This document shows positions 1 to 8,687 of a DNA stretch of 64,000 nucleotides, piece after piece. Numbering within the stretch: the first letter of the stretch is position 1; every line of letters starts with the position of its first letter. The translations under genes and the position numbers were made by a program. Under the pieces are notes generated by a model. The model did not search any database and was not told the DNA's origin. It saw only the letters and a list, made by a program, of their open reading frames with translations. The DNA comes from Paenibacillus oenotherae (GTDB lineage Bacteria > Bacillota > Bacilli > Paenibacillales > Paenibacillaceae), in assembly GCF_019443105.1 (NCBI RefSeq), contig NZ_JAHZIJ010000004.1, positions 62,001-126,000 of the forward strand, written 5' to 3'.

Positions 1-4
1 ATTG

Positions 5-1222
5 ATGAAGATAGCACCGCATAAAACGACCAAGCGACTTAAATTGCGAACATTGAGCCTCCTGCTCGCATTGACCGTGCTGGCGGCAGGCTGCTCACAG
101 GCTGCGGACAAAACGGAAGAAACAGCGCAATCCGCCAGTACGGTGAAGACAATGATTAAAGTCGAGGAAGTCGGCAAGCACAGCATGGGCGAGCCGCGTG
201 AAGGGGTGGCGGAGGTCAGCGCTTCTGTCAAACTCGATATAACAGCCAAGACCTCGGGAACGATTGTTTCCCTGATCAAGAAGAATGGCGCACTGGTCAA
301 GAAAGGCGATGTTATTGCCCGCCTGGATGCCCGCGCCGCCCAGTTGGAGAAGGAGAAGGCGGTGCTGGCGCTGAGCAGCGCCAAGCAGTCGATGGCCGGC
401 GCAGCTGCAGAGTTCAAAGCCAACCGTCTCAAGATGGTTAACAGCATTAAGCAGCTGGAGGATCAATTAAAGCAGCAGACAAGACAAGATGAGACGGTTA
501 TGGAGGAGACGAAACGCAACCTTGATATTGCGAGGCAGCAGCTTGCTGCGCTGGATGAGACAAGTCCCGTCTCTTCCCATGAATCATCCGTCGCATCGGC
601 AAAGCTGTCGCTGGAGACAGCAGAGCTGGCACTGGAGCAGTACAATATCGTCGCTCCGGCAAGCGGACTGCTGTCAGACATCAAGCTGCAGGCGGGAGCC
701 GACGTCTCTCCCGGCACTATTGTCGGCTCCGTGCATAATACAGACAAGGTCAGTCTCAAGGCCAGCCTTACCGCAGCCACTGCCGATCTGGCGCGGAATA
801 AATCGGATCTGATCTACTATGCGTCCGGCAATGAAAGCGTGCAGAAGAAAGCGCAAGTCGTTCATATCGGCGCACTGCCTGATCCCACGACAAGATTGTA
901 TGCCCTTGAGCTGGAGGCAGACAACGGAGACGGCATGCTCAAGGCCGGCTCGCGCGTGCACATCCAGCTGACCACGCCGGAAGAAGAAGTCGTTACGGCC
1001 ATTCCTTCTCTCAGCATCATTCGCGAAGGCGATGCTGCTTATGTCTTCGTGCTGAGCGGCGGCAAGGCCGCCAAAAGAACGATCACCCTTGGACGGATTA
1101 ACGATACCTTCCAAGAGGTGCTCACCGGGCTGAAGGTCGGCGAACAGCTCGTAACCTCCGGCCAGCAGTCGCTCAAGGACGGGCAAGCCGTAGAAGCGTC
1201 TCAGCTGGAAAAGCAGCAATAG
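5..1222 (+). CDS. RND/HlyD-type efflux periplasmic adaptor lipoprotein
   Basis: This 405-residue protein is a membrane fusion protein (adaptor subunit) of an RND- or MacA/HlyD-type exporter. It would link an inner-membrane transporter to the outside, tethered as a lipoprotein. The N-terminus has a positively charged stretch, a hydrophobic run and the lipobox LAAGC near residue 30. Next come a lipoyl/barrel-sandwich half (SGTIVSLIKKNGALVKKGDVIARLD, split by a helical hairpin of about 110 residues), then the returning half (IVAPASGLLSDIKLQAGADVSPGT), a beta-barrel and a C-terminal domain (VLTGLKVGEQLVTSG), the usual family order. ATG at 5 is preferred, but a TTG lies directly before it and the ribosome site falls outside the window, so the start is uncertain. 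The partner permease is presumably upstream, outside the window. Confidence 0.85.
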   Translation: MKIAPHKTTKRLKLRTLSLLLALTVLAAGCSQAADKTEETAQSASTVKTMIKVEEVGKHSMGEPREGVAEVSASVKLDITAKTSGTIVSLIKKNGALVKKGDVIARLDARAAQLEKEKAVLALSSAKQSMAGAAAEFKANRLKMVNSIKQLEDQLKQQTRQDETVMEETKRNLDIARQQLAALDETSPVSSHESSVASAKLSLETAELALEQYNIVAPASGLLSDIKLQAGADVSPGTIVGSVHNTDKVSLKASLTAATADLARNKSDLIYYASGNESVQKKAQVVHIGALPDPTTRLYALELEADNGDGMLKAGSRVHIQLTTPEEEVVTAIPSLSIIREGDAAYVFVLSGGKAAKRTITLGRINDTFQEVLTGLKVGEQLVTSGQQSLKDGQAVEASQLEKQQ

Positions 1223-1789
1223 CCGTTCCGGCAGCCAACCGCAAGTTGCGAAAGGCGAGGGACGCCCGCCAGCGGCATGGATCGTGAAAAACGAGGCGCA
1301 CAGCCACAGGCGAAGGCTGGCTTTCTCAACACGAATGTTGGGAGCTAAGGAGCGCGGCAAGAGCCGGATCGGCGTGGGTGCGTGTCAACGAAGCGCATTC
1401 CTGCGAAACTGCAGGCTTTCTCTTCGTTCCAGCCTGCTGAACATGAAATGCCTGCCGGAGGGCAGGCATTTTTCCATTTTTCCCCTTGCCGGACAATTTC
1501 GCCGCCATATTCCTGCATAATCGCAGGCATTCTTGCTCAGCGGCTTCTTTTTACCAGAAATTCATGCACTTACGCAGCATTTCTTCTCGTCCCGCCAAGC
1601 AAGTGAACTCTATCGCCTATTCACAATTGCGGGAAAGTCCATTCCGCCAGGCTTTCTTGCCAGCGTCCTGCACAGCGGTGGTACCACCGTGGCAGGCAGT
1701 GCCCATATTGCCATCCCTCCCGCTTTCCCTTATGATCAGATCATCATAGACGAGCGTCAGAATCCATCAATCAGCAGCCAGGAGGAACT
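1223..1789. other. Intergenic region with repeats
   Basis: This stretch of 567 bases has no convincing gene. Its middle carries a family A hairpin array (about 1390-1590). The small open frames across it have no ribosome binding sites or recognisable residues. It ends with the strong ribosome binding site of the methylase gene (GGAGG at 1781-1785). Confidence 0.7.
1386..1590. repeat. Family A intergenic hairpin array
   Basis: Three copies of CCTGC-N6-GCAGG occur here, at 1400-1415, 1451-1466 and 1512-1527, each able to form a stem with a six-base loop. The middle one has longer arms (AAATGCCTGC/GCAGGCATTT). A fourth, decayed unit (ATTCATGCACTTACGCAGC) follows. Similar units recur in many gaps of this window. 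Confidence 0.75.
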
Positions 1790-3328
1790 ATGCCACGATC
1801 AGCACCAGCAGCCACAGGGGATCAGCTATATCGCTCCTTCTATACGAAATCCCGCTACATTACAGATTACATGGTCGATCGGCTGAAGCCTGCATCCGGC
1901 CATAAAGTTCTCGAGCCTTCTGCGGGCGACGGAGAGTTCATAGATGCGCTGCTTGGTGCCCATCCCGGCCTTGATATTACTGCGCTGGATATGAACCCGG
2001 AGGCGATTGCCTGCTTGCAGAGCAAGTACGCCAGCTCCAGCAATATGAAGATCGTTCATACCGATACGCTGCTGGATTCCGATCTCGATCAGAAGGCAGC
2101 CGGCAACGGGTATTATGACCGCATTATCGGCAATCCTCCCTATGGCGCTTGGCAGGACTATGAGAAAAGAAATGAGCTGAAACACCGCTACGACGGCTTC
2201 TACGTGAAGGAAACCTATTCCTTATTCCTGCTGCGCTGTGTCTCGCTGCTGAAGATGAACGGCAGGCTTACCTTCATCATTCCGGATACGTTTCTGAATC
2301 TGCACATGCACAAGCGGCTTAGAGAGCATCTGCTCCTTCATACCAGCATGAAGGAAATTCTGTTAATTCCCTCAAGCTTCTTCCCTGGTGTCAAATTCGG
2401 CTACGCCAACCTGGCTATCCTTACACTGGAGAAGTCTACACAGGAGATCGCGCTGCAGAACCGGATTACGATCATTAACGGGCTTAAGAAAGTATCCGAC
2501 ATCGAAGAGATTACGAGGGGAAATTTTACTGCGGGGACTGCGAATGCAGTTGTCATCAGTCAGAGGGACATCTATCAATCGAAGGACTGCGCATTTCTGT
2601 TCAAATCCCATCATGGCATCCGCCATTTCATTAACAACACTACCACTACTTTAGACGATATTGCTGATTGTGCGACCGGCTTCTATTCCGGCAATAACCG
2701 CGCTTTTCTTAAAGTCGCCCATTCTTCCGTAAGAAATTTAAGCGGCTGCGAAGTGATCAGGCCAGAGGAGATCAATCCTGATTATCGGGCCGCTCCTTCC
2801 CTGCTTGACGGACTTGACTCCAGCAGCTCCTACATCCCAATCGTAAAGGGCAATGTCAAAGGCTATTTGCGCGAAGATAATTGGTTCGTTGATTGGAGCC
2901 GCGAAGCCGTTCGCCATTATAAGACGGATGCCAAAGCCCGCTTCCAGAACGCGTCATTCTACTTTCAGGATGGAGTCGCTCTGCCGATGGTGAAATCATC
3001 CAAGGTAAGCGCCAGCTTAATCCAGCGGCAAATCTTCGATCAATCCATTGTCGGCATTTTCCCGCGGGACAAGAGCCTGCTGTATATTTTGCTATCCTTG
3101 ATGAATACGGCGATCGTGAATACCTTTATTCATACCATTAATCATACAGCGAATAATTCAGCCAACTACATCAAGAAGATTCCTGTCGTCATCCCGGCTG
3201 ATTCTACGCTTGAGACCATCCGCCAACTAACAAAAAACCAGCTCCTGCATTGGCAGCGGGCCGGTTCTGCTGATCAAGAGATCGATGATGAGCTGAATGG
3301 AATCTATAACAGTCTCTATAAGCTATAG
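1790..3328 (+). CDS. Orphan N6-adenine DNA methyltransferase (TaqI/Eco57I-like)
   Basis: The protein (512 residues) is a gamma-class DNA adenine methyltransferase. The SAM-binding motif EPSAGDGEF is at 42-50, an acidic strand (DITALDMNPE) follows, and the catalytic NPPY is at 114-117. The region IPDTFLN then LIPSSFFPGVKFGYANLAIL is typical of the TaqI/Eco57I group, where the C-terminal 250 residues form a target-recognition domain. No nuclease motif is visible in the protein, and no restriction endonuclase gene lies beside it, so it is either an orphan methylase or the remnant of a restriction-modification system. The start is ATG at 1790 behind GGAGG (1781-1785). It is transcribed alone, convergent with the GNAT gene 9 bases downstream. 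DNA methylation is well supported; the recognised sequence cannot be predicted. Confidence 0.85.
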   Translation: MPRSAPAATGDQLYRSFYTKSRYITDYMVDRLKPASGHKVLEPSAGDGEFIDALLGAHPGLDITALDMNPEAIACLQSKYASSSNMKIVHTDTLLDSDLDQKAAGNGYYDRIIGNPPYGAWQDYEKRNELKHRYDGFYVKETYSLFLLRCVSLLKMNGRLTFIIPDTFLNLHMHKRLREHLLLHTSMKEILLIPSSFFPGVKFGYANLAILTLEKSTQEIALQNRITIINGLKKVSDIEEITRGNFTAGTANAVVISQRDIYQSKDCAFLFKSHHGIRHFINNTTTTLDDIADCATGFYSGNNRAFLKVAHSSVRNLSGCEVIRPEEINPDYRAAPSLLDGLDSSSSYIPIVKGNVKGYLREDNWFVDWSREAVRHYKTDAKARFQNASFYFQDGVALPMVKSSKVSASLIQRQIFDQSIVGIFPRDKSLLYILLSLMNTAIVNTFIHTINHTANNSANYIKKIPVVIPADSTLETIRQLTKNQLLHWQRAGSADQEIDDELNGIYNSLYKL

Positions 3329-3337
3329 CGGCAGCGG

Positions 3338-3919
3338 TCAGCCTTGCTGCGCTCGCGATTGCATGTAGTCCGCTTTCAGAATTCCGTAGATTTCCAGATC
3401 TACAACACCTTTGCCTGACCACAGCTCTGCTTGCCGAAGCAAGCCTTCTCTCAGGAACCCATTCTTCAGAAGCACCCGCTTGGACGTCTCATTGGGCGGC
3501 ATCACCTCGGCTTGTATCCGGTTGAACCCTGCTGTGTCGAACAAGAATGATACCAGCACTTCGAGCGCTTGCGAGGCGATTCCTTGTCCCCAATACGATT
3601 CTTCCAGATAATAGCCAATTGTCACCATGTTGACCTTCGAATTGAAGTGAAAGGCTTCTATAATGCCAACCAGCCGGTCGCTGTCGGTCTGCAGGAATAT
3701 CCCCCACTTAATCCGCGACCTCTTCTTATAGTCCCGCTCAAAATGGCCAATCATGTTCCGAACGGCCGCCTTGTTGTGCTTGGGAATAATACCGCAATAT
3801 TGAAACACACGATCATTGCTGTATATATTGAACAGATCATCAAGGTGATGATCCTCTACCTGCTTCAGAACAATATGCTTCGACTCCAGAACAGGAAACT
3901 GTGAAAAAATCTCGTTCAT
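3338..3919 (-). CDS. GNAT-family N-acetyltransferase (RimJ/RimL-like)
   Basis: This 193-residue acetyl-CoA-dependent acyltransferase has the RimJ/RimL-type layout: an N-terminal recognition strand (LESKHIVLKQVEDHHLDDLF), the motif A region GYYLEESYWGQGIASQAL that binds the acetyl-CoA pyrophosphate, and the late motif NETSKRVLLKNGFLREG. Members acetylate N-terminal amines of proteins, antibiotics or small molecules; the substrate here is unknown. An upstream ATG (3961) would add 14 residues, but the ATG at 3919 follows AAGGGGC and fits the family start. It is the last gene of a minus-strand group after pyrF and a HAD hydrolase, with a 61-base gap. Confidence 0.85.
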   Translation of the reverse strand: MNEIFSQFPVLESKHIVLKQVEDHHLDDLFNIYSNDRVFQYCGIIPKHNKAAVRNMIGHFERDYKKRSRIKWGIFLQTDSDRLVGIIEAFHFNSKVNMVTIGYYLEESYWGQGIASQALEVLVSFLFDTAGFNRIQAEVMPPNETSKRVLLKNGFLREGLLRQAELWSGKGVVDLEIYGILKADYMQSRAQQG

Positions 3920-3980
3920 GCCCCTTAACCCCCAGCTTTTGAATGTCCGATTATTGCCCAATAGGCTTCATTAATGTCAA

Positions 3981-4646
3981 TTAAGACGGCTTGCTGTACA
4001 AATAGTCAATCACTTGCTGCAATTGATCAACGGCCCCGATGGGGGCAACTCCTCTTTGCGCCATTTGTTCTATAGAAGTCCGGTAGCTTATAAAAGCGAT
4101 TCCCGCTCCGGCTGCGGCTTTGCCATCAATCCAGGAATCCCCGATAGAAATCCATTGATGACTTGGAATATAGGGAAGCCGCTCAAGCACATAATGGAAC
4201 CCTGCGGGTGCCGGCTTGAGCGTCCCCATCTGCTCCCGTCCGACAATGAAGCTGAACCGATCTATAATGCCGGTGCTGCCAAGCGCCTTAACTGCAGCGC
4301 TATGCGCGTTATTAGTCACAACGACCAGTTCGTGGCTGCCTTTCAGATGATCCAGCAGCTGGGCAGCGCCTTGCTCCAATCCGGCGCCTTCCATTCCGGC
4401 GACCTCATGCTTGGCAGCAATGGCCCACACCTGCTGCAGCTGCGCCTCACTCATCCCATTCTCAGCAGCAGCAGCGATCAAAGTCGATGAGGTATGCTGG
4501 GACAGTGAAACGGTCTCAGGGATCAGCTTGCTCCCCGCCAGGAAGTGGAATATTTCTGTCTTCATCGCAAGGAAATCAATGCTGGAACGCAGCAGTGTAT
4601 TATCCATATCAAAAATAATGCCAGCATACCGGCTGGCTTTCCCCAT
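3981..4646 (-). CDS. HAD-superfamily hydrolase
   Basis: This phosphatase-like HAD enzyme has 221 residues. Motif I is FDMDNTLL (nucleophile Asp plus acid Asp), a helical cap follows, motif II is VVVTNNAH, motif III is a Lys in LKPAPAGF, and motif IV is ISIGDSWIDGKAA. The layout resembles phosphoglycolate phosphatase/Gph-type enzymes. The start ATG at 4646 follows AAGGGGTGGG. It sits 41 bases after pyrF on the same strand and is probably co-transcribed, which could suggest a nucleotide-linked phosphatase, but the substrate is not shown by the sequence. Confidence 0.85.
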   Translation of the reverse strand: MGKASRYAGIIFDMDNTLLRSSIDFLAMKTEIFHFLAGSKLIPETVSLSQHTSSTLIAAAAENGMSEAQLQQVWAIAAKHEVAGMEGAGLEQGAAQLLDHLKGSHELVVVTNNAHSAAVKALGSTGIIDRFSFIVGREQMGTLKPAPAGFHYVLERLPYIPSHQWISIGDSWIDGKAAAGAGIAFISYRTSIEQMAQRGVAPIGAVDQLQQVIDYLYSKPS

Positions 4647-4687
4647 AGTCCCACCCCTTGTGGCTTTTGCTCATGGGCCGTCCACTC

Positions 4688-5617
4688 TTAGCCTCTATTC
4701 GCACTGCTGTGCAGCCGTACTTCATTAATCTGCTCTTTCGCTGTCCGCGCAGCATTCTTAATGGCCTGAAGCATCTCCTGCTCCGTCGTTGCCTCCCCGT
4801 TCTCTCTTCCCTCCCGATAGCTGTAGATGATTGCTCTTGAAGAAGAGATAAGCGCCCCGTTCCCATTCTCATCGAAGAAGACATCCAGATCTTCGGCCTT
4901 GCCTCCCTGAATTCCGAAGCCGGGAACGAGGAAGATGCAATGAGGCAGCAGCCCTCTAATCCTCTCCGCCTCAGCGGGATACGTCGCTCCAACAACTGCA
5001 CCGATGAAGGAGTAGCCATTCTCTCCGGCGGTTGTGCGCATCAGCTCGCTCAGATCCTCAGCCAGCTTGAAATAAAGCAAATCGCCATTCTGGAGCGTGA
5101 GATTCTGAATCTCGTGGGAGGAAGGGTTAGAGGTCTTGAGCAGCAGGAACAAGCCCTTTCCTTGACGCTGCGCCTCCTCTACGAAGGGCAAGTAACCGTC
5201 ACTTCCCAGAAAAGGATTCACCGTCACCATATCGCCAGCCATCGGACCATCCGCGAGAAATGCCTTCGCATAAGCCTCCGAGCTGGAGCCGATATCCCCC
5301 CTCTTCGCATCATTAATGACGAGAAGGCCTTTGGTCCGGGCATATGCAATGGTCTGCTCCAACGCATGGATACCATGGCTTCCGTACACCTCATAATAAG
5401 CAAGCTGCGGTTTCACAGCGACAACTTCCTCCGCAACGGCATCTATCACAATCCGGTTGAAGGCCAAGATTGCAGCCGCTATCTCTTCATTAGTCCGCGA
5501 TTCCATACGGTTAAGCAGAAATTCCGGGAAATACCGGGGATCAGGATCCAATCCTACAACGAGTACACTCTTTTTCTCTCTGCTTTGCTCAATTAACATG
5601 TCAGCCAGATGCTTCAC
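4688..5617 (-). CDS. pyrF: Orotidine 5'-phosphate decarboxylase, long (type 2) form
   Basis: The enzyme decarboxylates OMP to UMP, the last step of de novo pyrimidine synthesis, in the cytosol. The N-terminal strand VLVVGLDPDPRYFP and the catalytic motif INDAKRGDIG are clear, followed by VTVNPFLGSDG and the C-terminal phosphate loop VPGFGIQGG. At 309 residues it belongs to the longer type 2 group, not the roughly 240-residue Bacillus type usually found in the pyr operon. It is not linked to other pyr genes here; HAD and GNAT genes follow. The start is GTG at 5617 behind AAGGGAG. A second, pyr-operon pyrF may exist elsewhere in the genome. Confidence 0.93.
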   Translation of the reverse strand: MKHLADMLIEQSREKKSVLVVGLDPDPRYFPEFLLNRMESRTNEEIAAAILAFNRIVIDAVAEEVVAVKPQLAYYEVYGSHGIHALEQTIAYARTKGLLVINDAKRGDIGSSSEAYAKAFLADGPMAGDMVTVNPFLGSDGYLPFVEEAQRQGKGLFLLLKTSNPSSHEIQNLTLQNGDLLYFKLAEDLSELMRTTAGENGYSFIGAVVGATYPAEAERIRGLLPHCIFLVPGFGIQGGKAEDLDVFFDENGNGALISSSRAIIYSYREGRENGEATTEQEMLQAIKNAARTAKEQINEVRLHSSANRG

Positions 5618-5652
5618 GAATACAACTCCCTTATGTAAAAGAATGCCATAAT

Positions 5653-5690
5653 AAAGCCTTTGCTACCATCATGCTAGCAAAGGCTTCCGA
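5653..5690 (-). terminator. Intrinsic terminator of the nucleotidyltransferase gene
   Basis: A stem of AAGCCTTTGCTA/TAGCAAAGGCTT with a short loop lies directly after the stop at 5694 and is followed on the minus strand by TTTATT. It separates that gene from pyrF. Confidence 0.8.
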
Positions 5691-5693
5691 TTG

Positions 5694-6476
5694 TCAATAC
5701 TTCACTTCCTGCAGAGCAGCCCGGAACAACCTGTCCAGCTGATCATCCATCGCTCCCTCCGCCACTGATACGGTGGATGCTGCGCGTTCATAGTACGCAA
5801 TGCGCTCCTCCAGAAACTCATGAATGGGATTAATTCTCGGCTCATAATCCAGCTCTTCTCCGGCCTTCTTCCTGATCAGAAGCTCTTCGATGGCAGTCCT
5901 GAGCTCACTGCCTGCCGGAACAAGGCGGTCTACAAGCAGATCGAACTGGAGCGGCGGCATCGACAGATAACGTTCGATCCATCCGCAGGCCAGGATCGGC
6001 CTGAGCACATAGAAGTACTTTTTGATTCTGACCTGCTCGCCTTGGAGGTATTCCCGGAAATTGCCCTTGGCCATATGAAGATAGTGGTACAGGCAGGATC
6101 TAGGCGAGAAGGCAATTGGCGATATCCGGCGAATTTGCTCGGCTACTGAATACGGCTCCATATATAGAATAGGAGAATGCAGCCATTCCATTAACGGCGG
6201 ATTCGACTTTCTGAACAGATTGAGCGCCTTCTTCAGATCCCATCCGTTAATATCCAGCAGATTGCTAATAGGCCTCTCGATGACATCCCTACGCTCGAAG
6301 ATCGATAAATACCAGTCCTCCGGACGGAGATAGATGAACCGGACATCATAATCGCTATCCTTGGACGGGAATCCCCATGCCCGGCTGCCCGATTCGCAGG
6401 CATACAGGATGACCACATTCTCCTCCTGCTCTATGTTCCGCAATTGCGCAATGATTTCTTCACGATAATCCCTCAT
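5694..6476 (-). CDS. Nucleotidyltransferase (YcgL/RlaP-like)
   Basis: This 260-residue protein of the polymerase-beta superfamily has the active-site signature GSRAWGFPSKDSDYDVRFIY: a G-S motif followed by two acidic residues spaced D-x-D that bind metal. The long C-terminal alpha-helical part (SNLLDINGWDLKKALNLFRKSNP onwards) matches the predicted-nucleotidyltransferase family represented by B. subtilis YcgL and phage RlaP. The frame is open far upstream, but ATG at 6476 has AAGGGGGC before it and begins the conserved domain, so the upstream part is not coding. The substrate is unknown; RNA or protein nucleotidylation has been proposed for relatives. Confidence 0.82.
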   Translation of the reverse strand: MRDYREEIIAQLRNIEQEENVVILYACESGSRAWGFPSKDSDYDVRFIYLRPEDWYLSIFERRDVIERPISNLLDINGWDLKKALNLFRKSNPPLMEWLHSPILYMEPYSVAEQIRRISPIAFSPRSCLYHYLHMAKGNFREYLQGEQVRIKKYFYVLRPILACGWIERYLSMPPLQFDLLVDRLVPAGSELRTAIEELLIRKKAGEELDYEPRINPIHEFLEERIAYYERAASTVSVAEGAMDDQLDRLFRAALQEVKY

Positions 6477-6652
6477 AGCTCTAGCCCCCTTCTGCCCCCT
6501 ATAATCGCACAATACCGGTAGAACGAACACGGCAAAAGTATTACAAGCGCAGCCTTGAATCCGTCTTCTCAGCAAAAGCTCTACCATCTGCTGCACCACA
6601 GAGAATGTGCAATGATACTGAATACGCAATAACGCTGCGTCGCTCATTGGAT

Positions 6653-6686
6653 ATGACAAAGACCTCCCGGATGTGCAGGAGGCCCT
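6653..6686 (-). terminator. Putative terminator after copper-amine-oxidase-N gene
   Basis: On the minus strand GGCCTCC and GGAGGTC pair around a ten-base loop and are followed by TTTGTC. The hairpin is short, so this is only a moderate call. Confidence 0.5.
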
Positions 6687-6723
6687 TCCCTTGGTCCGCC
6701 AATTCAGCGGGCCGCTTATGCGA

Positions 6724-7905
6724 TTATCTTTTCCACACGGTACCGTCGGAAAACGCGACTTTATCAATTTTAATATTGCTGATCTTGGTCGTGCTGCTGT
6801 ATGAGAACAGGTCCCATACGAAGGTGGCGGATTCGCCAAAAGCCAGGTCTGCATTATTGGATACGCCGTAGAAGCGATTGCTCTTCGTGAATGAACGGTT
6901 AACGGGATCATTATAAGCATCATAGCAGCTAAAGGACAGCTCGAAGGAAATGATTTTCTTCTCCGTCAAGTTCTCTACTCGAATATTGGCATCCGGATAA
7001 TTAAGGGAGTTAAAAGAGACGCTGGAGCTTACGATTTTCAAAGGTATATTTTTGTTTTTGACAAGCTCCTGCTTCATCTTCTTCTTAAAATCCGCAATCT
7101 GCTTGTCGTACATCGCCATCAGGCTATCCTCGAATGCTGTCCCTACATACATCTTGTCTGCATACTCATAGCCCGCGCTTGCCTGCTCCACATCATTAAC
7201 GGTTACGCTCTTCACGACTCTGCCGTAGTAATCATACTTCTTATACTCTTCCGTCAGGACATCTCCTGTCACAGCGGATGCATTCTCAAAGGCGCCTTTC
7301 TGGCCGGGGGCAAGCTCTATCGTCCACGTCGTGCCGTAAATGCGCTTGTCATCATACAAGTACTTATATTCCTCATAGGTGACAGTAATCGTTTGATCAC
7401 TTAGGTTTTTAACGGATGTGTTCGTAATCTCAAGCGGCAAGCCGGTATAGAACTTGCTTTTCTCCTTGGCTGCCGTTGTAATGCTGAGCGTGTCGCCCTT
7501 CTTCTGCATCGAAGCTCCCAGACCGTCAAGCAAAAAGCGCAGGGGCACCATAATGCGGCCATTCCGCTCCACTGCCGGGGTTCCCAGAAACAGCGATACG
7601 CCATTAACCGTTCCCACAGGGGCGCCGAGCGTAAGGGCAAGCGTCATCTCGCCGTTCGATCCGATCACCCTCTTGTTCGCCTTGTCCCAGCTGAATTGCA
7701 GCCCCAGACCCTCGATCGTTTCTCTTGCCGATACAAGCGTCGTCCCGTTCTCCGTAATAGGAGGCTGTGTGTATTTGATTTTCGCCCCATTAACGAAGAC
7801 GCTCGTCTCTGGCTTGGCCGCATCGGCGGTTGCCGGAGCCAGTACCGGAATGAATAAAGCTACTACCACAGCCAATAGGATTGATTTGATTGAATTACCC
7901 ATCAT
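6724..7905 (-). CDS. Secreted protein with copper amine oxidase N-terminal domain
   Basis: The 393-residue protein has a signal peptide (MMGNSIKSILLAVVVALF, cleavage probably after ATADA). It is followed by a copper-amine-oxidase-N type domain at about residues 30-130 (VFVNGAKIKY, LVSARETIEGLGLQFSWD, GRIMVPLRFLLDGLGA), a beta-rich domain thought to act in cell-wall or peptidoglycan association and common in Paenibacillus surface proteins. There is no amine oxidase catalytic part. The remaining 240 residues are of unknown function and contain a Lys-rich helix around 270-290. ATG at 7905 follows AAGGGGAATGGGG; an upstream start at 7950 would add 15 non-signal-like residues. It is monocistronic. 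Confidence 0.8.
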   Translation of the reverse strand: MMGNSIKSILLAVVVALFIPVLAPATADAAKPETSVFVNGAKIKYTQPPITENGTTLVSARETIEGLGLQFSWDKANKRVIGSNGEMTLALTLGAPVGTVNGVSLFLGTPAVERNGRIMVPLRFLLDGLGASMQKKGDTLSITTAAKEKSKFYTGLPLEITNTSVKNLSDQTITVTYEEYKYLYDDKRIYGTTWTIELAPGQKGAFENASAVTGDVLTEEYKKYDYYGRVVKSVTVNDVEQASAGYEYADKMYVGTAFEDSLMAMYDKQIADFKKKMKQELVKNKNIPLKIVSSSVSFNSLNYPDANIRVENLTEKKIISFELSFSCYDAYNDPVNRSFTKSNRFYGVSNNADLAFGESATFVWDLFSYSSTTKISNIKIDKVAFSDGTVWKR

Positions 7906-8071
7906 GATTCCCCATTCCCCTTTACTCATATGTATGTATTTGTAAGTCACAAAGGCTATTATAGTATAGTCATTTGGAAAATAACAGCTCTATGTTGATA
8001 ATAATACAAACGAGATTGGGAATATTCAAAATATATCCATATAAATATTTTTTGTTGGGAAAATAAGCAAT

Positions 8072-8237
8072 GGGGCTGTCCGAAAAGTCCAATATCCAAT
8101 GAGTCGGGCCCCGATGATGTGAAAAGATGCCTCCAAAACCACTAAAAACTAAAGAGTGGGACTGGAAGCACCTTTTTTATTGTATATAGGGACTTAGCGG
8201 GGACTCTAAATCATCAAATTACTTTATGGACAACCCC
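8072..8237 (-). mobile_element. MITE-like element, copy 1
   Basis: This element of about 166 bp begins GGGGCTGTCCGAAAAGT and ends in the inverted counterpart of GGGGTTGTCCATAAAGT, so its termini match at 14 of 17 positions. Its centre is a large inverted repeat built from a GATGCCTCCAAAACCACT-like arm and its partner. There is no open frame for a transposase. Related copies lie at 35998-36157 and 61905-62060 in the opposite orientation. The ends resemble those of IS1182-type elements, but no parent element is present, and no target duplication could be seen. Confidence 0.65.
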
Positions 8238-8317
8238 TTCACCAACTATTAGGTTTGACCGCCGACATGTGACAAGAGCACCGCGTGCCGCGATGGCACC
8301 AAAGGCAGAGTGACGGA

Positions 8318-8465
8318 GTAAGAAGCCTGCAAATGTGCATGAATTTCGGCTACAAGACGCCATATTGGTTAAATGCCTGCGATGAAGCATGAATTTTGGG
8401 GGAAATCGGCCATTAAGGGGTAACAAAGGTGAAAAACCTGCTCTCTGGCAGGCATTTCACCTTCA
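8318..8465. repeat. Family A intergenic hairpin array
   Basis: Contains CCTGC-N6-GCAGG at 8437-8452 within a longer imperfect palindrome (AAGGTGAAA...TTTCACCTT) and two decayed units (AAGCCTGCAAATGTGCATGAAT; AATGCCTGCGATGAAGCATGAAT). The layout mirrors 61720-61865. Confidence 0.65.
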
Positions 8466-8687
8466 TGGGCTCAGAAACAGGAAAATAACTGCCGTTTCGC
8501 ATGTTTTCGCATGTTTCGCCTAGCTCACAGCTCGCTTGCAACTTTTTTCCATACCGCACACATCTCCCGGCGGTGTTTGAATCGCGGATCGTCCTCTGGC
8601 GAGGAGTACGTCAACAGTCCGATGATCGAGTGGGGGCTGAGATTTCCAAAAAGAACTCTCGGGACAGCCCATTGCACGGACAAGTGA

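Larger units (their letters stand above)
7906..8687. other. Repeat-rich intergenic region
   Basis: No gene is evident in these 782 bases. The first 165 bases are AT-rich and contain the promoter of the copper-amine-oxidase-N gene. Next come a MITE-like element (8072-8237) and family A units (8318-8465). The 8238-8540 part is homologous, in the opposite orientation, to about 61640-61904. Confidence 0.7.

Noticed and set aside
1284-1749. Several overlapping open frames of 60-90 codons after the efflux adaptor gene
   Set aside because: No ribosome binding sites, and they run through the family A repeat array; composition looks non-coding.
5694-6923. 409-codon version of the nucleotidyltransferase
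   Set aside because: The N-terminal 150 codons overlap another gene and have no domain; ATG 6476 has a good ribosome site and begins the conserved part.
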